From NCBI GenBank assembly GCA_021083345.1, contig JAJGRE010000001.1, positions 124,001 to 188,000 of the forward strand: 64,000 nt of DNA, written 5' to 3'. The translations under genes were made by a program, and so were the position numbers. The stretch comes from Calditrichales bacterium MX18-03. Lineage in GTDB: Bacteria; Bacillota; Clostridia; Lutisporales; Lutisporaceae. The notes beneath the pieces were generated by a model. It was not told where the DNA came from. It searched no databases and was given only the letters and a program-made list of their open reading frames with translations. The first letter of the stretch is position 1. The number at the start of each line of letters is the position of its first letter. Shown piece by piece: positions 36,940 to 45,438 of the stretch.

Positions 36940-37479
36940 ATGGATATTAGGGAAATCAAATCGATTATAGAAGGACTGCTTTTTGTTGCCGGTGATGCTG
37001 TACCCATCAAGGAATTGTGCACTATCATCAGCATAGATGAGACGACGCTGAGGCGGATCGTCAACCAGATGATGGACAATTACAGCGATGAAAAACGAGG
37101 CCTCCAGATTATTGAAGTCAACAACTGCTACCAGTTTTGTACCCGCCCTGAGCATTATGAGTATATCGAACAGATGGTGAAGCCCCAGACGCGGCAAGGC
37201 CTTTCACAGGCATCCCTGGAAACCCTGGCAATCATTGCATACAAGCAGCCGATTACCAAAGCCCAGATCGATTATATCCGGGGTGTCAAATCGGAAAGCT
37301 GCGTCAGCAGACTCCTTGACAAGGAACTTATAATTGAAGCAGGCAGACAGGAGGGTCCGGGGCGTCCGATCCTGTACAGGACCACAGACAACTTCCTGAG
37401 GCTTTTCGGCCTGAAGACCCTGATGGATTTGCCGCCTCTGAAAGAGCTTTCGGAGGATGGACTGGACCTTGCCAAATAA
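36940..37479 (+). CDS. scpB: Segregation and condensation protein B
   Basis: A 179-residue winged-helix partner of ScpA. Motifs: IIEGLLFVAGDAVPIKEL, SQASLETLAIIAYKQPITK and IRGVKSESCVSRLLDK. ATG at 36940 is chosen after AAGGGGGAAAG; an upstream GTG at 36919 would give a non-family extension. Confidence 0.96.
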   Translation: MDIREIKSIIEGLLFVAGDAVPIKELCTIISIDETTLRRIVNQMMDNYSDEKRGLQIIEVNNCYQFCTRPEHYEYIEQMVKPQTRQGLSQASLETLAIIAYKQPITKAQIDYIRGVKSESCVSRLLDKELIIEAGRQEGPGRPILYRTTDNFLRLFGLKTLMDLPPLKELSEDGLDLAK

Positions 37480-37514
37480 TCATACATCCCAAGGATGTAT
37501 GATTATTTATTTTT
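37478..37514 (+). terminator. Terminator after scpB
   Basis: Stem AATCATACATCC / GGATGTATGATT with a 3-base loop, then a T-rich tract. It includes the scpB stop codon. Confidence 0.88.
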
Positions 37515-37573
37515 TGTGAAAAAATAGTAACAGCAGGGTATTCCCGTGCCGAAAAAAGCCAGGAGGTAAAAAG

Positions 37574-38233
37574 ATGATTCTCATAATGATCCTGGTCATC
37601 AGCTTTGTCTTGATTTATGCCATGCCGATCCATGTCAAGCTGGAAGCAAAAAGGGATGAGCAATATGATACCATCGTCATACGGCTTCAGACCCTCTATG
37701 GTTTGCTTAAACTAAAGACTGAAATACCTTTTATCAACCTCACCATCGAAAACGGCAAATTGGTCATAAAATATAAAGCCAGGATCAAATCGGTAAAAAC
37801 AAATAGACTCATGCAATACTTCAATAAAATGATGACCCCGCAGGAAATGGAAAATTCCATCAGCTTGTTGAAGCGCGGCTACCGCTACAAAAGTGCCTTT
37901 ATATATCTCCTCTCCAAAACCAGAGTCAGAAGCATGAAGCTCCATCTGGCTTTCGGCGCCGGAGATGCTGCTCTCACAGGCATACTGGCTGGGCTTTCCT
38001 GGATTGTGGTCGGCAGCATTCTGTCCATCCTTATGAATCGTGTGGATACAAGAACGGAAGACATCGCAGTGCACCCATCCTTTGACAGGGTATTCTTCAG
38101 CCTGGCATTAGGTTGTATAATCCATGTAAAAATGGGTCATATTATTAATACTGTAATCAAGATGCTTTTGATATATAGGCGGTTGACGATAGGCAGCAGG
38201 CAGCAGGGTCAAAAGATGAAAGCAAAAATATGA
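37574..38233 (+). CDS. DUF2953 protein (YtfI-like)
   Basis: A 219-residue protein with an N-terminal membrane helix (1-17) and a C-terminal hydrophobic segment, resembling the DUF2953 family represented by B. subtilis YtfI. It precedes a ytfJ homologue, the same pairing as in Bacillus, supporting a sporulation link. AGGAGGTAAAAAG precedes the ATG. Confidence 0.85.
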   Translation: MILIMILVISFVLIYAMPIHVKLEAKRDEQYDTIVIRLQTLYGLLKLKTEIPFINLTIENGKLVIKYKARIKSVKTNRLMQYFNKMMTPQEMENSISLLKRGYRYKSAFIYLLSKTRVRSMKLHLAFGAGDAALTGILAGLSWIVVGSILSILMNRVDTRTEDIAVHPSFDRVFFSLALGCIIHVKMGHIINTVIKMLLIYRRLTIGSRQQGQKMKAKI

Positions 38234-38248
38234 AAAGGAAGTGTTATT

Positions 38249-38686
38249 GTGCAGCAGCCGGTAGAAAGCTTAATGAAAACAACAATGGAGAATATCAAGA
38301 ACATGATAGATGTCAATACGGTGGTGGGAGATGCGGTAGAAACAAAGGACGGAACCGTCATCGTTCCAGTCTCCAGGGTTTCCTTTGCCTTTGTTGCGGG
38401 AGGTGGTGAATTTCCCGGAAGCCAGGATAACAATGGGAGCAACCCTCAGCAGGGAGACGCCCAAGGCACCAAGCTTCCATTCGCCGGCGGAAGTGGCGCA
38501 GGCGTAACCGTACAGCCTATCGGTTTTCTTGCAACTTCCAATGGTCAATTGAAGGTGCTTCCGGTAAATTACAACAACACCATGGAACGATTGATTGACA
38601 TGGTACCCACCTTCATCAGCAATTTAGAGGAAGTCATGACAAAAAGGGCGGATAAAAAAGAAGAGATGCAGCAAGAAGGAGAATAG
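38249..38686 (+). CDS. ytfJ: GerW-family sporulation protein YtfJ
   Basis: A 145-residue protein of the YtfJ/GerW family (spore germination with lysozyme in some species). It shows the N-terminal VGDAVETKDGTVIVPVSRVSFAFVAGG segment (residues about 28-54), a Gly-rich loop, and VQPIGFLATSNGQLKVLPV. Start codon GTG after GGAAGTG. The last codons form part of a terminator. Confidence 0.93.
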   Translation: MQQPVESLMKTTMENIKNMIDVNTVVGDAVETKDGTVIVPVSRVSFAFVAGGGEFPGSQDNNGSNPQQGDAQGTKLPFAGGSGAGVTVQPIGFLATSNGQLKVLPVNYNNTMERLIDMVPTFISNLEEVMTKRADKKEEMQQEGE

Positions 38687-38703
38687 GCCTCCTTCTTTTT
38701 TTA
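38674..38703 (+). terminator. Terminator overlapping the ytfJ stop
   Basis: Stem AGAAGGAG / CTCCTTCT around the stop codon, followed by T7. Confidence 0.88.
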
Positions 38704-38757
38704 TTGTACAGGAAAGCATGTGACTCTGTAGAATGGGGTTGCAAGGGGTATGACCCA

Positions 38758-38787
38758 TTGCCGTTGAAGGAGGGTGCATGGTATAAT
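38758..38787 (+). promoter_or_regulatory. Extended -10 promoter before the MazG-like gene
   Basis: TTGCCG, 18 bases, TATAAT with an extended TGG just before it. Confidence 0.65.
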
Positions 38788-38843
38788 GAGCCTATAATAG
38801 TGCGTTTAATTATTTTATCATATGGAACATGGGGGTACGCAAG

Positions 38844-39242
38844 ATGGAAATGAAGACAGCTGTAGACCTGATCTGGGAGAACCGTAAATATGCAACGGAC
38901 GACCCAAAGGAAGTATTGAGCCATTTGAACGAAGAAATAGCAGAATCCTTAAAGGCCCTGCTGAAGGGAGACTCGGACAAGGCAAGGCGGGAGCTGGAGG
39001 ATGCATTATCTTGCATCTTTATCGCATTGAGGGTATTTGACGTCGACATTGAGGAAGCCATTGAACGGCAAATCGTTCAAATGAAAAAAAGGTACGACAA
39101 ACTTATGATTTTTAAGAAGGACAAGGTTGAAATTTATGTGGACGGCACACTGAAAGGCGGCTGGACCATCTGGGGCGAAGAAGATGTCAAGGAGGCCGAA
39201 AAAATCGCCAAGGAGTTTGGCTGCAAAATCATTTACAGTTAA
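38844..39242 (+). CDS. MazG-like nucleotide pyrophosphohydrolase-type protein
   Basis: A 132-residue protein. The first two thirds have MazG-like helices: HLNEEIAESLKALLKGD, then ELEDALSCIFIALRVFDVDIEEA with the acidic residues expected to bind Mg2+ (ExxE and ExxD). The C-terminal part (VEIYVDGTLKGGWTIWG then a helix) is not typical MazG and may be a separate small fold. ATG at 38844 follows GGGGG; an in-frame ATG lies 15 bases upstream. Housecleaning of non-canonical NTPs is a guess. Confidence 0.6.
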   Translation: MEMKTAVDLIWENRKYATDDPKEVLSHLNEEIAESLKALLKGDSDKARRELEDALSCIFIALRVFDVDIEEAIERQIVQMKKRYDKLMIFKKDKVEIYVDGTLKGGWTIWGEEDVKEAEKIAKEFGCKIIYS

Positions 39243-39345
39243 ACCGCAAAGTATTATATTTATCATTCTGTCAATAATAAGGAGTAGGTTGCCGCAGTGC
39301 AAGCTTACTGGATAATTCTACTATAATGATTGACGGAGTGGTAAA

Positions 39346-40470
39346 ATGAAAAAGTTCGTCTCTTGCTTGATAGCCGTTGCAATTGCAATATCGCCTCTGT
39401 CCGTATCGATCCTGCGACTGGAGGCCGATACCAGTGCACGTTCGGCTGTCGTCATGGATGTTCAGACAGGCAGAGTCCTTTATGCCAAGAATATGCAGGA
39501 AAAAAGGGCCATGGCAAGCACCACGAAGATTATGACCACCCTTGTAGCCATAGAAAGCGGCAAACTGGGTGAAACCGTAAAGGTAGACCAGGGCTCCACC
39601 CTGGTAGAAGGTTCCTCCATTTATCTGAAGGCAGGAGAACAGCAAACCGTTGAAAACCTTTTGTTCGGCGTGATGCTCCGGTCCGGCAACGATGCCGCTC
39701 TGGCTGTAGCCACGCATGTAGGCGGTTCTATTCCCGGTTTTGTGGAGATGATGAACCGCAAAGCGTCGGAGATAGGGGCAAAGGATACGCATTTTGCGAA
39801 CCCCCACGGTCTGGATGCATCGGACCATTATACCACCGCTTACGATTTGGCGCTGATTGCCAGTCATGCCCTAAGGAATGCCAAATTCGCAGAAATCGTC
39901 AGAACCAAGAGTAAGACCATTCCGGGGCCACCTGATGTCAGTTGGAGCAGAACCATGATCAACAAGAACAAAATGCTCTGGCAGCTGGAGGGCGGTGACG
40001 GTGTCAAAACAGGCTATACCGGAAAGGCAGGCCGCTGCTTGGTATCTTCCGCTACCCGGAACGGCATGCAGCTGGTTTGTGTGGTTCTGGATTGCGGACC
40101 TATGTGGGAGGATTCTACAGCCCTGCTGGAATACGGCTTCAAGAACTTTGCGCTGGAAACCGTTATCAGGAAGGATAAGGTGGCAAAGGTCCTGAATGTA
40201 AAGGACGGAAAATCGGACTTTGTATCAGTAAAGCCTTCGGCAGAAGTTAAAGCCGCACTGTCCCAAGGCGAAAAGGAAAAGCTTGTTACCAAGACCTACT
40301 TGCAGGAGACCGTCAAGGCGCCCATACATGCCGGTGACGAGGCCGGCAAGCTGGAGGTTTACCTGAATGATGTCCTTTTGGGCAGCGTCATGCTGGTATA
40401 CTGCGAGAGCATTGAATCCAGCAGCCCGCTGTATCATATAAAGAGAATCTTTTCCATATGGTTTCAATAA
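39346..40470 (+). CDS. dacB: D-alanyl-D-alanine carboxypeptidase, DacB-like
   Basis: A second PBP5-type carboxypeptidase (374 residues). Signal peptide 1-25, active site MASTTK (Ser58, Lys61), SGND and KTGYTGKAG. The beta-rich C-terminal domain ends in a YHIKRIFSIWFQ amphipathic anchor. In B. subtilis dacB (spore cortex) lies just before rluB, with spmAB between; here spmAB is absent and rluB follows directly. Confidence 0.9.
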   Translation: MKKFVSCLIAVAIAISPLSVSILRLEADTSARSAVVMDVQTGRVLYAKNMQEKRAMASTTKIMTTLVAIESGKLGETVKVDQGSTLVEGSSIYLKAGEQQTVENLLFGVMLRSGNDAALAVATHVGGSIPGFVEMMNRKASEIGAKDTHFANPHGLDASDHYTTAYDLALIASHALRNAKFAEIVRTKSKTIPGPPDVSWSRTMINKNKMLWQLEGGDGVKTGYTGKAGRCLVSSATRNGMQLVCVVLDCGPMWEDSTALLEYGFKNFALETVIRKDKVAKVLNVKDGKSDFVSVKPSAEVKAALSQGEKEKLVTKTYLQETVKAPIHAGDEAGKLEVYLNDVLLGSVMLVYCESIESSSPLYHIKRIFSIWFQ

Positions 40471-40491
40471 TATAGGTTTTAAGGGGTAAGA

Positions 40492-41229
40492 ATGTTGGAA
40501 AGACTACAGAAGGTCATGGCGGAATTCGGAGTGGCTTCCCGCCGCAAGTGTGAGGAGCTGATCACAAGCGGCGCTGTCCGCGTAAACGGCATCGCAGTTA
40601 CAACGCTTGGCTTTAAGGTGGATAAGGAAAAAGACCTGATCGAGGTGGGTGGAACGTTATTGAAGCCTGCCGAAAAAAAGGTATATATCCTGTTGAATAA
40701 ACCTGTCGGTTACATAACCAGTGCCAAGGATCAATTTGGAAGACCTACGGTCCTGGACCTCGTCAAGGAGGTTCACGACCGGGTTTTTCCGGTTGGCCGC
40801 CTGGATTATGATACCGAAGGTTTATTAATTTTGACCAATGACGGCGAGCTGACCTACCGCATCACACATCCGAAGCATCAAGTGAATAAGACCTATACCG
40901 CCGTCGTCACGGGCATAATGGATTCCCGTGATATTACCGCTTTTCAGGAGGGGCTTGCCGTTGAAGATTATGTAACGGCTCCCGCAAAGCTGGAAATCCT
41001 TAAGACACTAAAGCATAGCACTGTAGTCAATATCACCATCCATGAGGGGCGGAACCGGCAGGTCAGGAAAATGTGCGCGGCAGTTGGACATCCCGTCAAG
41101 AGCCTGACACGGATCCGCATTGGACAGATCCGTTTGGACGGCCTGGAAAGAGGGACTTACCGTCATTTGACAGAACCTGAGGTTCAATATTTATACAGCC
41201 TGGGAGGAGAACAAAATGATCAGGATTAG
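40492..41229 (+). CDS. rluB: 23S rRNA pseudouridine synthase RluB
   Basis: A 245-residue enzyme with an S4 domain (1-60) and the RsuA/RluB catalytic segment GRLDYDTEGLLILTNDGEL (catalytic Asp in RLDYD). Also KTYTAVVTG and GRNRQVRKM. AAGGGGTAAG precedes the ATG. It overlaps the next gene by 14 bases. Confidence 0.95.
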   Translation: MLERLQKVMAEFGVASRRKCEELITSGAVRVNGIAVTTLGFKVDKEKDLIEVGGTLLKPAEKKVYILLNKPVGYITSAKDQFGRPTVLDLVKEVHDRVFPVGRLDYDTEGLLILTNDGELTYRITHPKHQVNKTYTAVVTGIMDSRDITAFQEGLAVEDYVTAPAKLEILKTLKHSTVVNITIHEGRNRQVRKMCAAVGHPVKSLTRIRIGQIRLDGLERGTYRHLTEPEVQYLYSLGGEQNDQD

Positions 41230-41659
41230 ACGGCTGCTGCCGATGGACTTGACAGCACTGGAGCAGATTCTCAGGAAGGCGGATCTTCCTTTGAACAAAG
41301 CAATCGGGCTACTGCCGGATTTCATGGTATGCGAATCGGATGGGGTCATCGTGGGAATAGCCTGCCTCAAGGCGGAAGCAGAAAAGGGCTATCTGAACTG
41401 GGTCTATGTGGATGAGGAAAGTCGCCGCCGCAAGCTGGGCAGCGCGTTAGTGAAAGCACTTCTGAATTCTGCAGAGCTAGAGGGCGTGAGGACAGTATAT
41501 ACAGCTGGAGACTGCAGCGCCTTTCTTGCTAGCGTGCGTTTCGAGCCTCTCACTTCACCTTCACCTGCAGTAAGCGACGCGTTTGCCGTTATATTTGGTC
41601 AGGAGACTTCTTTGCTTTTTAGTGTTTCATTGGTTGACTATTTCAAGTCCTGCTGCTGA
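41216..41659 (+). CDS. GNAT family N-acetyltransferase
   Basis: A 147-residue acetyl-CoA-dependent acyltransferase. The acetyl-CoA motif is degenerate but readable as YVDEESRRRKLGSALVKALL (about residues 64-83). Substrate unknown. GGGAGGAGAACAAA precedes the ATG within rluB, so translation is likely coupled. Confidence 0.82.
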   Translation: MIRIRRLLPMDLTALEQILRKADLPLNKAIGLLPDFMVCESDGVIVGIACLKAEAEKGYLNWVYVDEESRRRKLGSALVKALLNSAELEGVRTVYTAGDCSAFLASVRFEPLTSPSPAVSDAFAVIFGQETSLLFSVSLVDYFKSCC

Positions 41660-41670
41660 GCTATTTGTGA

Positions 41671-41714
41671 TAACCAATAAAGCTGAATGCATTTTTCAGC
41701 TTAGCAATTGGTTA
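41671..41714 (+). terminator. Hairpin after the GNAT gene
   Basis: Outer stem TAACCAAT / ATTGGTTA and inner stem AAGCTGAA / TTCAGCTT. No T run follows; probably a 3'-end hairpin or weak terminator. Confidence 0.6.
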
Positions 41715-41752
41715 TCTTCATTATGACGGTTTAATTGCAAGACGAATTATTT

Positions 41753-41780
41753 CTGACATTAATAATGCAAAATTTATAAA
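41753..41780 (+). promoter_or_regulatory. Sigma-A promoter of oadA
   Basis: CTGACA, 16 bases, TATAAA. The transcript would have a leader of about 130 bases that contains repeat copy B. Confidence 0.5.
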
Positions 41781-41837
41781 TATCTATATATTTTTTCGCT
41801 GAAATATGTTATAAATTAGAATATAAACCCAAATCTA

Positions 41838-41896
41838 AAAGGGACATTCCTTAACATAGAAGGAATACCGCTTACCCGAGCAAGGTGTGTCCCTTT
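41838..41896 (+). repeat. 59-bp structured repeat, copy B (oadA leader)
   Basis: Outer stem AAAGGGACA (41838-41846) / TGTCCCTTT (41888-41896), inner hairpin ATTCCTT / AAGGAAT, same length as copy A. The 7 differences from copy A avoid both outer arms and the ATTCCTT and AAGGAAT arms. It ends 8 bases before the AAGGAGGAGG ribosome binding site of oadA. Confidence 0.85.
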
Positions 41897-41919
41897 ACCT
41901 AATAAGGAGGAGGTTCCAC

Positions 41920-43317
41920 ATGGCAAAAATTAAGATAACTGAAACGGTACTGAGGGACGGACACCAATCCTTGATCGCAACCAGAATGAAGACAGAAGAG
42001 ATGCTTCCTATTCTTGATATAATGGATAAAGTAGGGTATCACTCCGTAGAGATGTGGGGTGGTGCTACCTTTGACTCCTGCCTGAGATTTCTTGATGAAG
42101 ACCCGTGGGAGAGGCTCCGTGAGATCAGGAAGCACCTGAAGAACACCAAGCTCCAGATGCTGCTGAGGGGTCAGAACATATTAGGATACAAGAACTATGC
42201 CGATGATGTGGTAGATGAATTCGTCAAGCTTTCCCTGAAAAACGGCATTGACATTATTAGGACCTTTGACGCATTGAATGACCTGAGAAACATCGAGACA
42301 GCCATCCGTGCCACAAAAAAATACGGCGGCCATGCCCAGGGCACCGTAGTTTATACCATCAGCCCTGTACATAATATCGAGCTTTATGTGGACCTTGCAA
42401 AGAAGATTCAAGCCATGGGCGCAGACTCGCTGTGCATCAAAGATATGTCCGGCATCCTGACGCCTTATTACGGCTTTGAACTGATCAAGGCATTGAAGCA
42501 GCATATCAGCATACCGATCCAGCTTCATACGCATTTTACCAGCGGCATGACGGATATGACCTATCTGAAGGCTATTGAAGCAGGTGTTGATATCATTGAC
42601 ACAGCTATATCGCCCTTCGGACTGGGTACCTCACAGCCGCCTACCGAGCCTATCGTGGCCACTCTGCAGGGTACGGAGTACGACACCGGCTTGAATCTTG
42701 AGCTGCTGTGCGGAATCGCTGAGCACTTCAAGAAAATCAGAGAGAAATATATCGCTAACGGCATCCTGAACCCCAATGTATTTAATGTGGACACGAACGT
42801 TTTGTCTTACCAGGTACCTGGCGGCATGCTCTCCAATTTGATGTCCCAGCTGGCCGCACAAAACGCTTTGAACAAATATGACGATGTGTTGAAGGAAGTC
42901 CCGCGGGTCAGGGAAGACCTGGGCTATCCGCCTCTGGTTACGCCTTCCAGCCAGTTTGTAGGTACGCAGGCCGTATTCAACGTATTGGCCGGCACGCGGT
43001 ACAAGATGATACCCAACGAGATAAAGGATTATGTCAGAGGCAAGTATGGCAAGTCTTCCGTACCGATCTCAGACGAAATCAAGCGGACCATCATCGGAGA
43101 TGAGGAAGTCATTACCTGCAGACCGGCAGATCTCCTGCCGCCGCAGTTGGATAGCATAAAGGAAGAAATGAAGGAGTACTACGAGCAGGAAGAGGACGTC
43201 CTGAGCTATGCCTTATTCCCGCAGGTCGCACTGAAGTTCTTCAAGGACCGTCAGGCCAAAAAATACAGCATCGACAGCAACCTTGCTGATAAATCGGAAA
43301 AGACATATCCGGTATAA
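41920..43317 (+). CDS. oadA: Oxaloacetate decarboxylase alpha / pyruvate carboxylase subunit B, carboxyltransferase domain
   Basis: A 465-residue carboxyltransferase with a DRE-TIM barrel. It begins ITETVLRDGHQSLIATRM, then MWGGATFDSC, the catalytic lysine region LCIKDMSGIL, and HTHFTSGMTDMTYLKA (zinc ligands). A biotinyl domain is absent, so a separate biotin carrier must serve it. It either carboxylates pyruvate with a partner biotin carboxylase or decarboxylates oxaloacetate; the sequence does not decide. ATG at 41920 follows AAGGAGGAGG. Confidence 0.92.
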   Translation: MAKIKITETVLRDGHQSLIATRMKTEEMLPILDIMDKVGYHSVEMWGGATFDSCLRFLDEDPWERLREIRKHLKNTKLQMLLRGQNILGYKNYADDVVDEFVKLSLKNGIDIIRTFDALNDLRNIETAIRATKKYGGHAQGTVVYTISPVHNIELYVDLAKKIQAMGADSLCIKDMSGILTPYYGFELIKALKQHISIPIQLHTHFTSGMTDMTYLKAIEAGVDIIDTAISPFGLGTSQPPTEPIVATLQGTEYDTGLNLELLCGIAEHFKKIREKYIANGILNPNVFNVDTNVLSYQVPGGMLSNLMSQLAAQNALNKYDDVLKEVPRVREDLGYPPLVTPSSQFVGTQAVFNVLAGTRYKMIPNEIKDYVRGKYGKSSVPISDEIKRTIIGDEEVITCRPADLLPPQLDSIKEEMKEYYEQEEDVLSYALFPQVALKFFKDRQAKKYSIDSNLADKSEKTYPV

Positions 43318-43330
43318 TCCACGAAGCAGG

Positions 43331-43361
43331 CGGCACGGCAAATCCAATGCCGTGCCGTTTT
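43331..43361 (+). terminator. Terminator after oadA
   Basis: Stem CGGCACGGC / GCCGTGCCG with a 9-base loop and T4. It sits between convergent genes. Confidence 0.88.
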
Positions 43362-43368
43362 CATCCCT

Positions 43369-44007
43369 TCAGCAGTTTTTATGGATATACACATAATTCA
43401 CCTTGTCTGTAAAGAACTTGATGACCTTCACCCTTGAATTATCCGGAATCCGGTTCCCGCATTTCAGGCAGACATAGTTGCTCCGGAGCAGCTTGTCATA
43501 GTAAACATTCCGCGCCATACCGCTGCATTTGCCCCAGCTTTTCCATCCAGTCTTGCAAAGTGCGGTCCTGTTTTCATAATCGGCATAGACCCACTTCAGG
43601 AGCCTGTGAAAATGAAAGGGGTATTTGGTATAGGCAATGAAATCCCTAGGGAGACCCAGCGAAATGGTGTAATCCTCGAAGGTTTTTTCGATCAGGGGCT
43701 GTAAGGGGTCGCCGATCTTTCCGCTTTCAACGTTGAACCCGTTTTCTTTCAGATACACCCTGGCATCCTCGAACATATAGCCCTGGCATATGGCTATTTC
43801 TTCACTCCGGCTTACCCCCATATGATTGAAAGCATTTTTTATGACATTCGTCGTATAATAAATATATTCCTTTTTCTTGAAGTTTTCTTCATTGTAAAGC
43901 CGGACCGGTATGATTTCATAGTAAAACTCGCCGGACTCCGGTCTGAGTACGCCTATGCAGGTTCCGCCAACCAAGCTGCCGCTTCCTGCATCGTCAATCT
44001 GAATCAT
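43369..44007 (-). CDS. RNase H-like fold protein with C-terminal zinc-binding Cys pair (predicted)
   Basis: A 212-residue minus-strand protein of unknown function. It starts MIQIDDAGSGSLVGG and continues with two beta strands (TCIGVLR, FYYEIIPV), which resembles the first hairpin of an RNase H-like fold with acidic residues at 4-5. Later it has ICQGYMFEDARVYLKENGF. The C-terminus has CLKCGN and further Cys/His residues. Start at 44007 follows AGGTGATGA. It is divergent from surE and convergent with oadA. A fold guess only. Confidence 0.6.
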   Translation of the reverse strand: MIQIDDAGSGSLVGGTCIGVLRPESGEFYYEIIPVRLYNEENFKKKEYIYYTTNVIKNAFNHMGVSRSEEIAICQGYMFEDARVYLKENGFNVESGKIGDPLQPLIEKTFEDYTISLGLPRDFIAYTKYPFHFHRLLKWVYADYENRTALCKTGWKSWGKCSGMARNVYYDKLLRSNYVCLKCGNRIPDNSRVKVIKFFTDKVNYVYIHKNC

Positions 44008-44063
44008 TTCATCACCTGCATCTGTTTTGATAAGAGTATTATTCACTGAGGGAGGCTGATTTA

Positions 44064-44846
44064 TTGAAAATATTAATTTCCAACGATGACGGCATACAGG
44101 CCAACGGCCTGTATGCGCTTGCCAAAAGGCTGACGGACCTGGGAGAAGTCTATGTCGTAGCGCCTGACCGTGAACAAAGCGCCATCGGACATGCAATCAC
44201 CATGCACCAGCCGCTGCGCTGCAAGAAAATCAATTTTCACGACTTGGATGTGGATGCCTGGTGGGTATCCGGTACGCCGGCGGATTGCATCAAGCTGGGC
44301 ATCGAATCCCTGCTGCCTGTGCGGCCGGACCTTGTGATATCCGGCATCAACAATGGCGAAAACCTAGGCACCGACGTCATATATTCCGGCACGGTGTCTG
44401 CAGCTATAGAGGGGGCTATTTTCGGCATCCCTTCCATTGCAGTCTCCTATGCCCGATACGGCAGCACTGATTTTTCCGTTGCAGCCCAAGCGGCTGAGCA
44501 GATCCTTCGAAGCCTGCTGAAAGATATGCAGCGGGATATAACCTTGCTGAACATCAACATTCCACCGCTGGACACCCTGGCAGACATTCGCGGCGTGCGC
44601 TTCACCAAGCTGGGTGTAAAGCGGTACCGCAACAATTTTGAGGAGCGGAAGGATCCGAGGGGAAACAGCTATTTCTGGCTTGCCGGAGAACTGATTGACG
44701 GTAAGCTGGATCCGGACTGCGATATTGCTGCTATTAAGGAGGGCTATTTGTCCGTTACACCCATCCACTTCGACCTGACGGATTACAAACGCATCGAAAA
44801 AATCAAGCAGTTAAAACTGTTTGCCGAGGAGGGAGCTAATGAATGA
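44064..44846 (+). CDS. surE: 5'/3'-nucleotidase SurE
   Basis: A 260-residue survival protein E that dephosphorylates nucleoside monophosphates. Metal ligands are in ILISNDDGIQA; VVAPDREQSAIGHAIT, VSGTPADCIKLG and SGINNGENLG are the family motifs. The start is TTG after GGGAGGCTG. It overlaps the next small gene by 8 bases. Confidence 0.96.
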   Translation: MKILISNDDGIQANGLYALAKRLTDLGEVYVVAPDREQSAIGHAITMHQPLRCKKINFHDLDVDAWWVSGTPADCIKLGIESLLPVRPDLVISGINNGENLGTDVIYSGTVSAAIEGAIFGIPSIAVSYARYGSTDFSVAAQAAEQILRSLLKDMQRDITLLNINIPPLDTLADIRGVRFTKLGVKRYRNNFEERKDPRGNSYFWLAGELIDGKLDPDCDIAAIKEGYLSVTPIHFDLTDYKRIEKIKQLKLFAEEGANE

Positions 44847-45003
44847 GGATACTTTGAAGCTTTTGGCCATCAAGGAGTTCAACGAATCGGAGGACCTTTA
44901 CCTTATCGTGGATTTTCTGAACAAAGCCCTGAAGGATAAGAACCTGATTTTCGGCATCCGTAAAAAGGATTCCAAAATGTCGGTCAGCATATATGAGGCA
45001 TAA
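44839..45003 (+). CDS. DUF4264 protein (YpmA-like)
   Basis: A 54-residue protein resembling B. subtilis YpmA. The core EDLYLIVDFLNKALKDKNLI, then FGIRKKD and a final beta strand, matches the DUF4264 pattern. Function unknown. The ATG at 44839 lies within the surE end (ATGAATGA) with GAGGAGGG upstream. After it is a 195-base gap without a gene. Confidence 0.85.
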   Translation: MNEDTLKLLAIKEFNESEDLYLIVDFLNKALKDKNLIFGIRKKDSKMSVSIYEA

Positions 45004-45198
45004 TGAGGCAAATTCTATGTATTGCGTAATCACATAAAACTTTTTCTGGATATTCTTATAAAAATCTAATTCTGTATTGCATTATAATGGAATATCATAT
45101 ATACTAAAAAATGAAGGGAAAGTTGCAGATTTATCAGATTGACTTTCAAAAATGAATTTTTAATTGCATAATAAGTACGATTTTGGAGGTTGGGGAGA

Positions 45199-45438
45199 AT
45201 GGAAAAGAAGGATGTAAAGGCGGGAGAAATCGACCACGGGAAGCTTGTCATCAAGCCTGCCTGGTGCAAGGGCTGCGGCATATGCGTCGCTTTCTGTCCT
45301 GTAAAGGCACTTGCATTGGAGAATGATAAGGTTGTGGTCGCGGATATCGACAAATGCACACAGTGCGGCATGTGCGAGCTGCGGTGCCCTGATTTTGCCA
45401 TCTACGTGGGGAGGAGAAAAAATGAAAAGAAAGCATAG
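45199..45438 (+). CDS. korD: 2-oxoacid:ferredoxin oxidoreductase, delta (ferredoxin) subunit
   Basis: A 79-residue polyferredoxin with two 4Fe-4S motifs: CKGCGICVAFCPVKAL and CTQCGMCELRCPDFAI. It relays electrons from the TPP subunit to ferredoxin. Start at 45199 is chosen from GGAGG at 45185. It overlaps korA by 17 bases. Confidence 0.94.
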   Translation: MEKKDVKAGEIDHGKLVIKPAWCKGCGICVAFCPVKALALENDKVVVADIDKCTQCGMCELRCPDFAIYVGRRKNEKKA

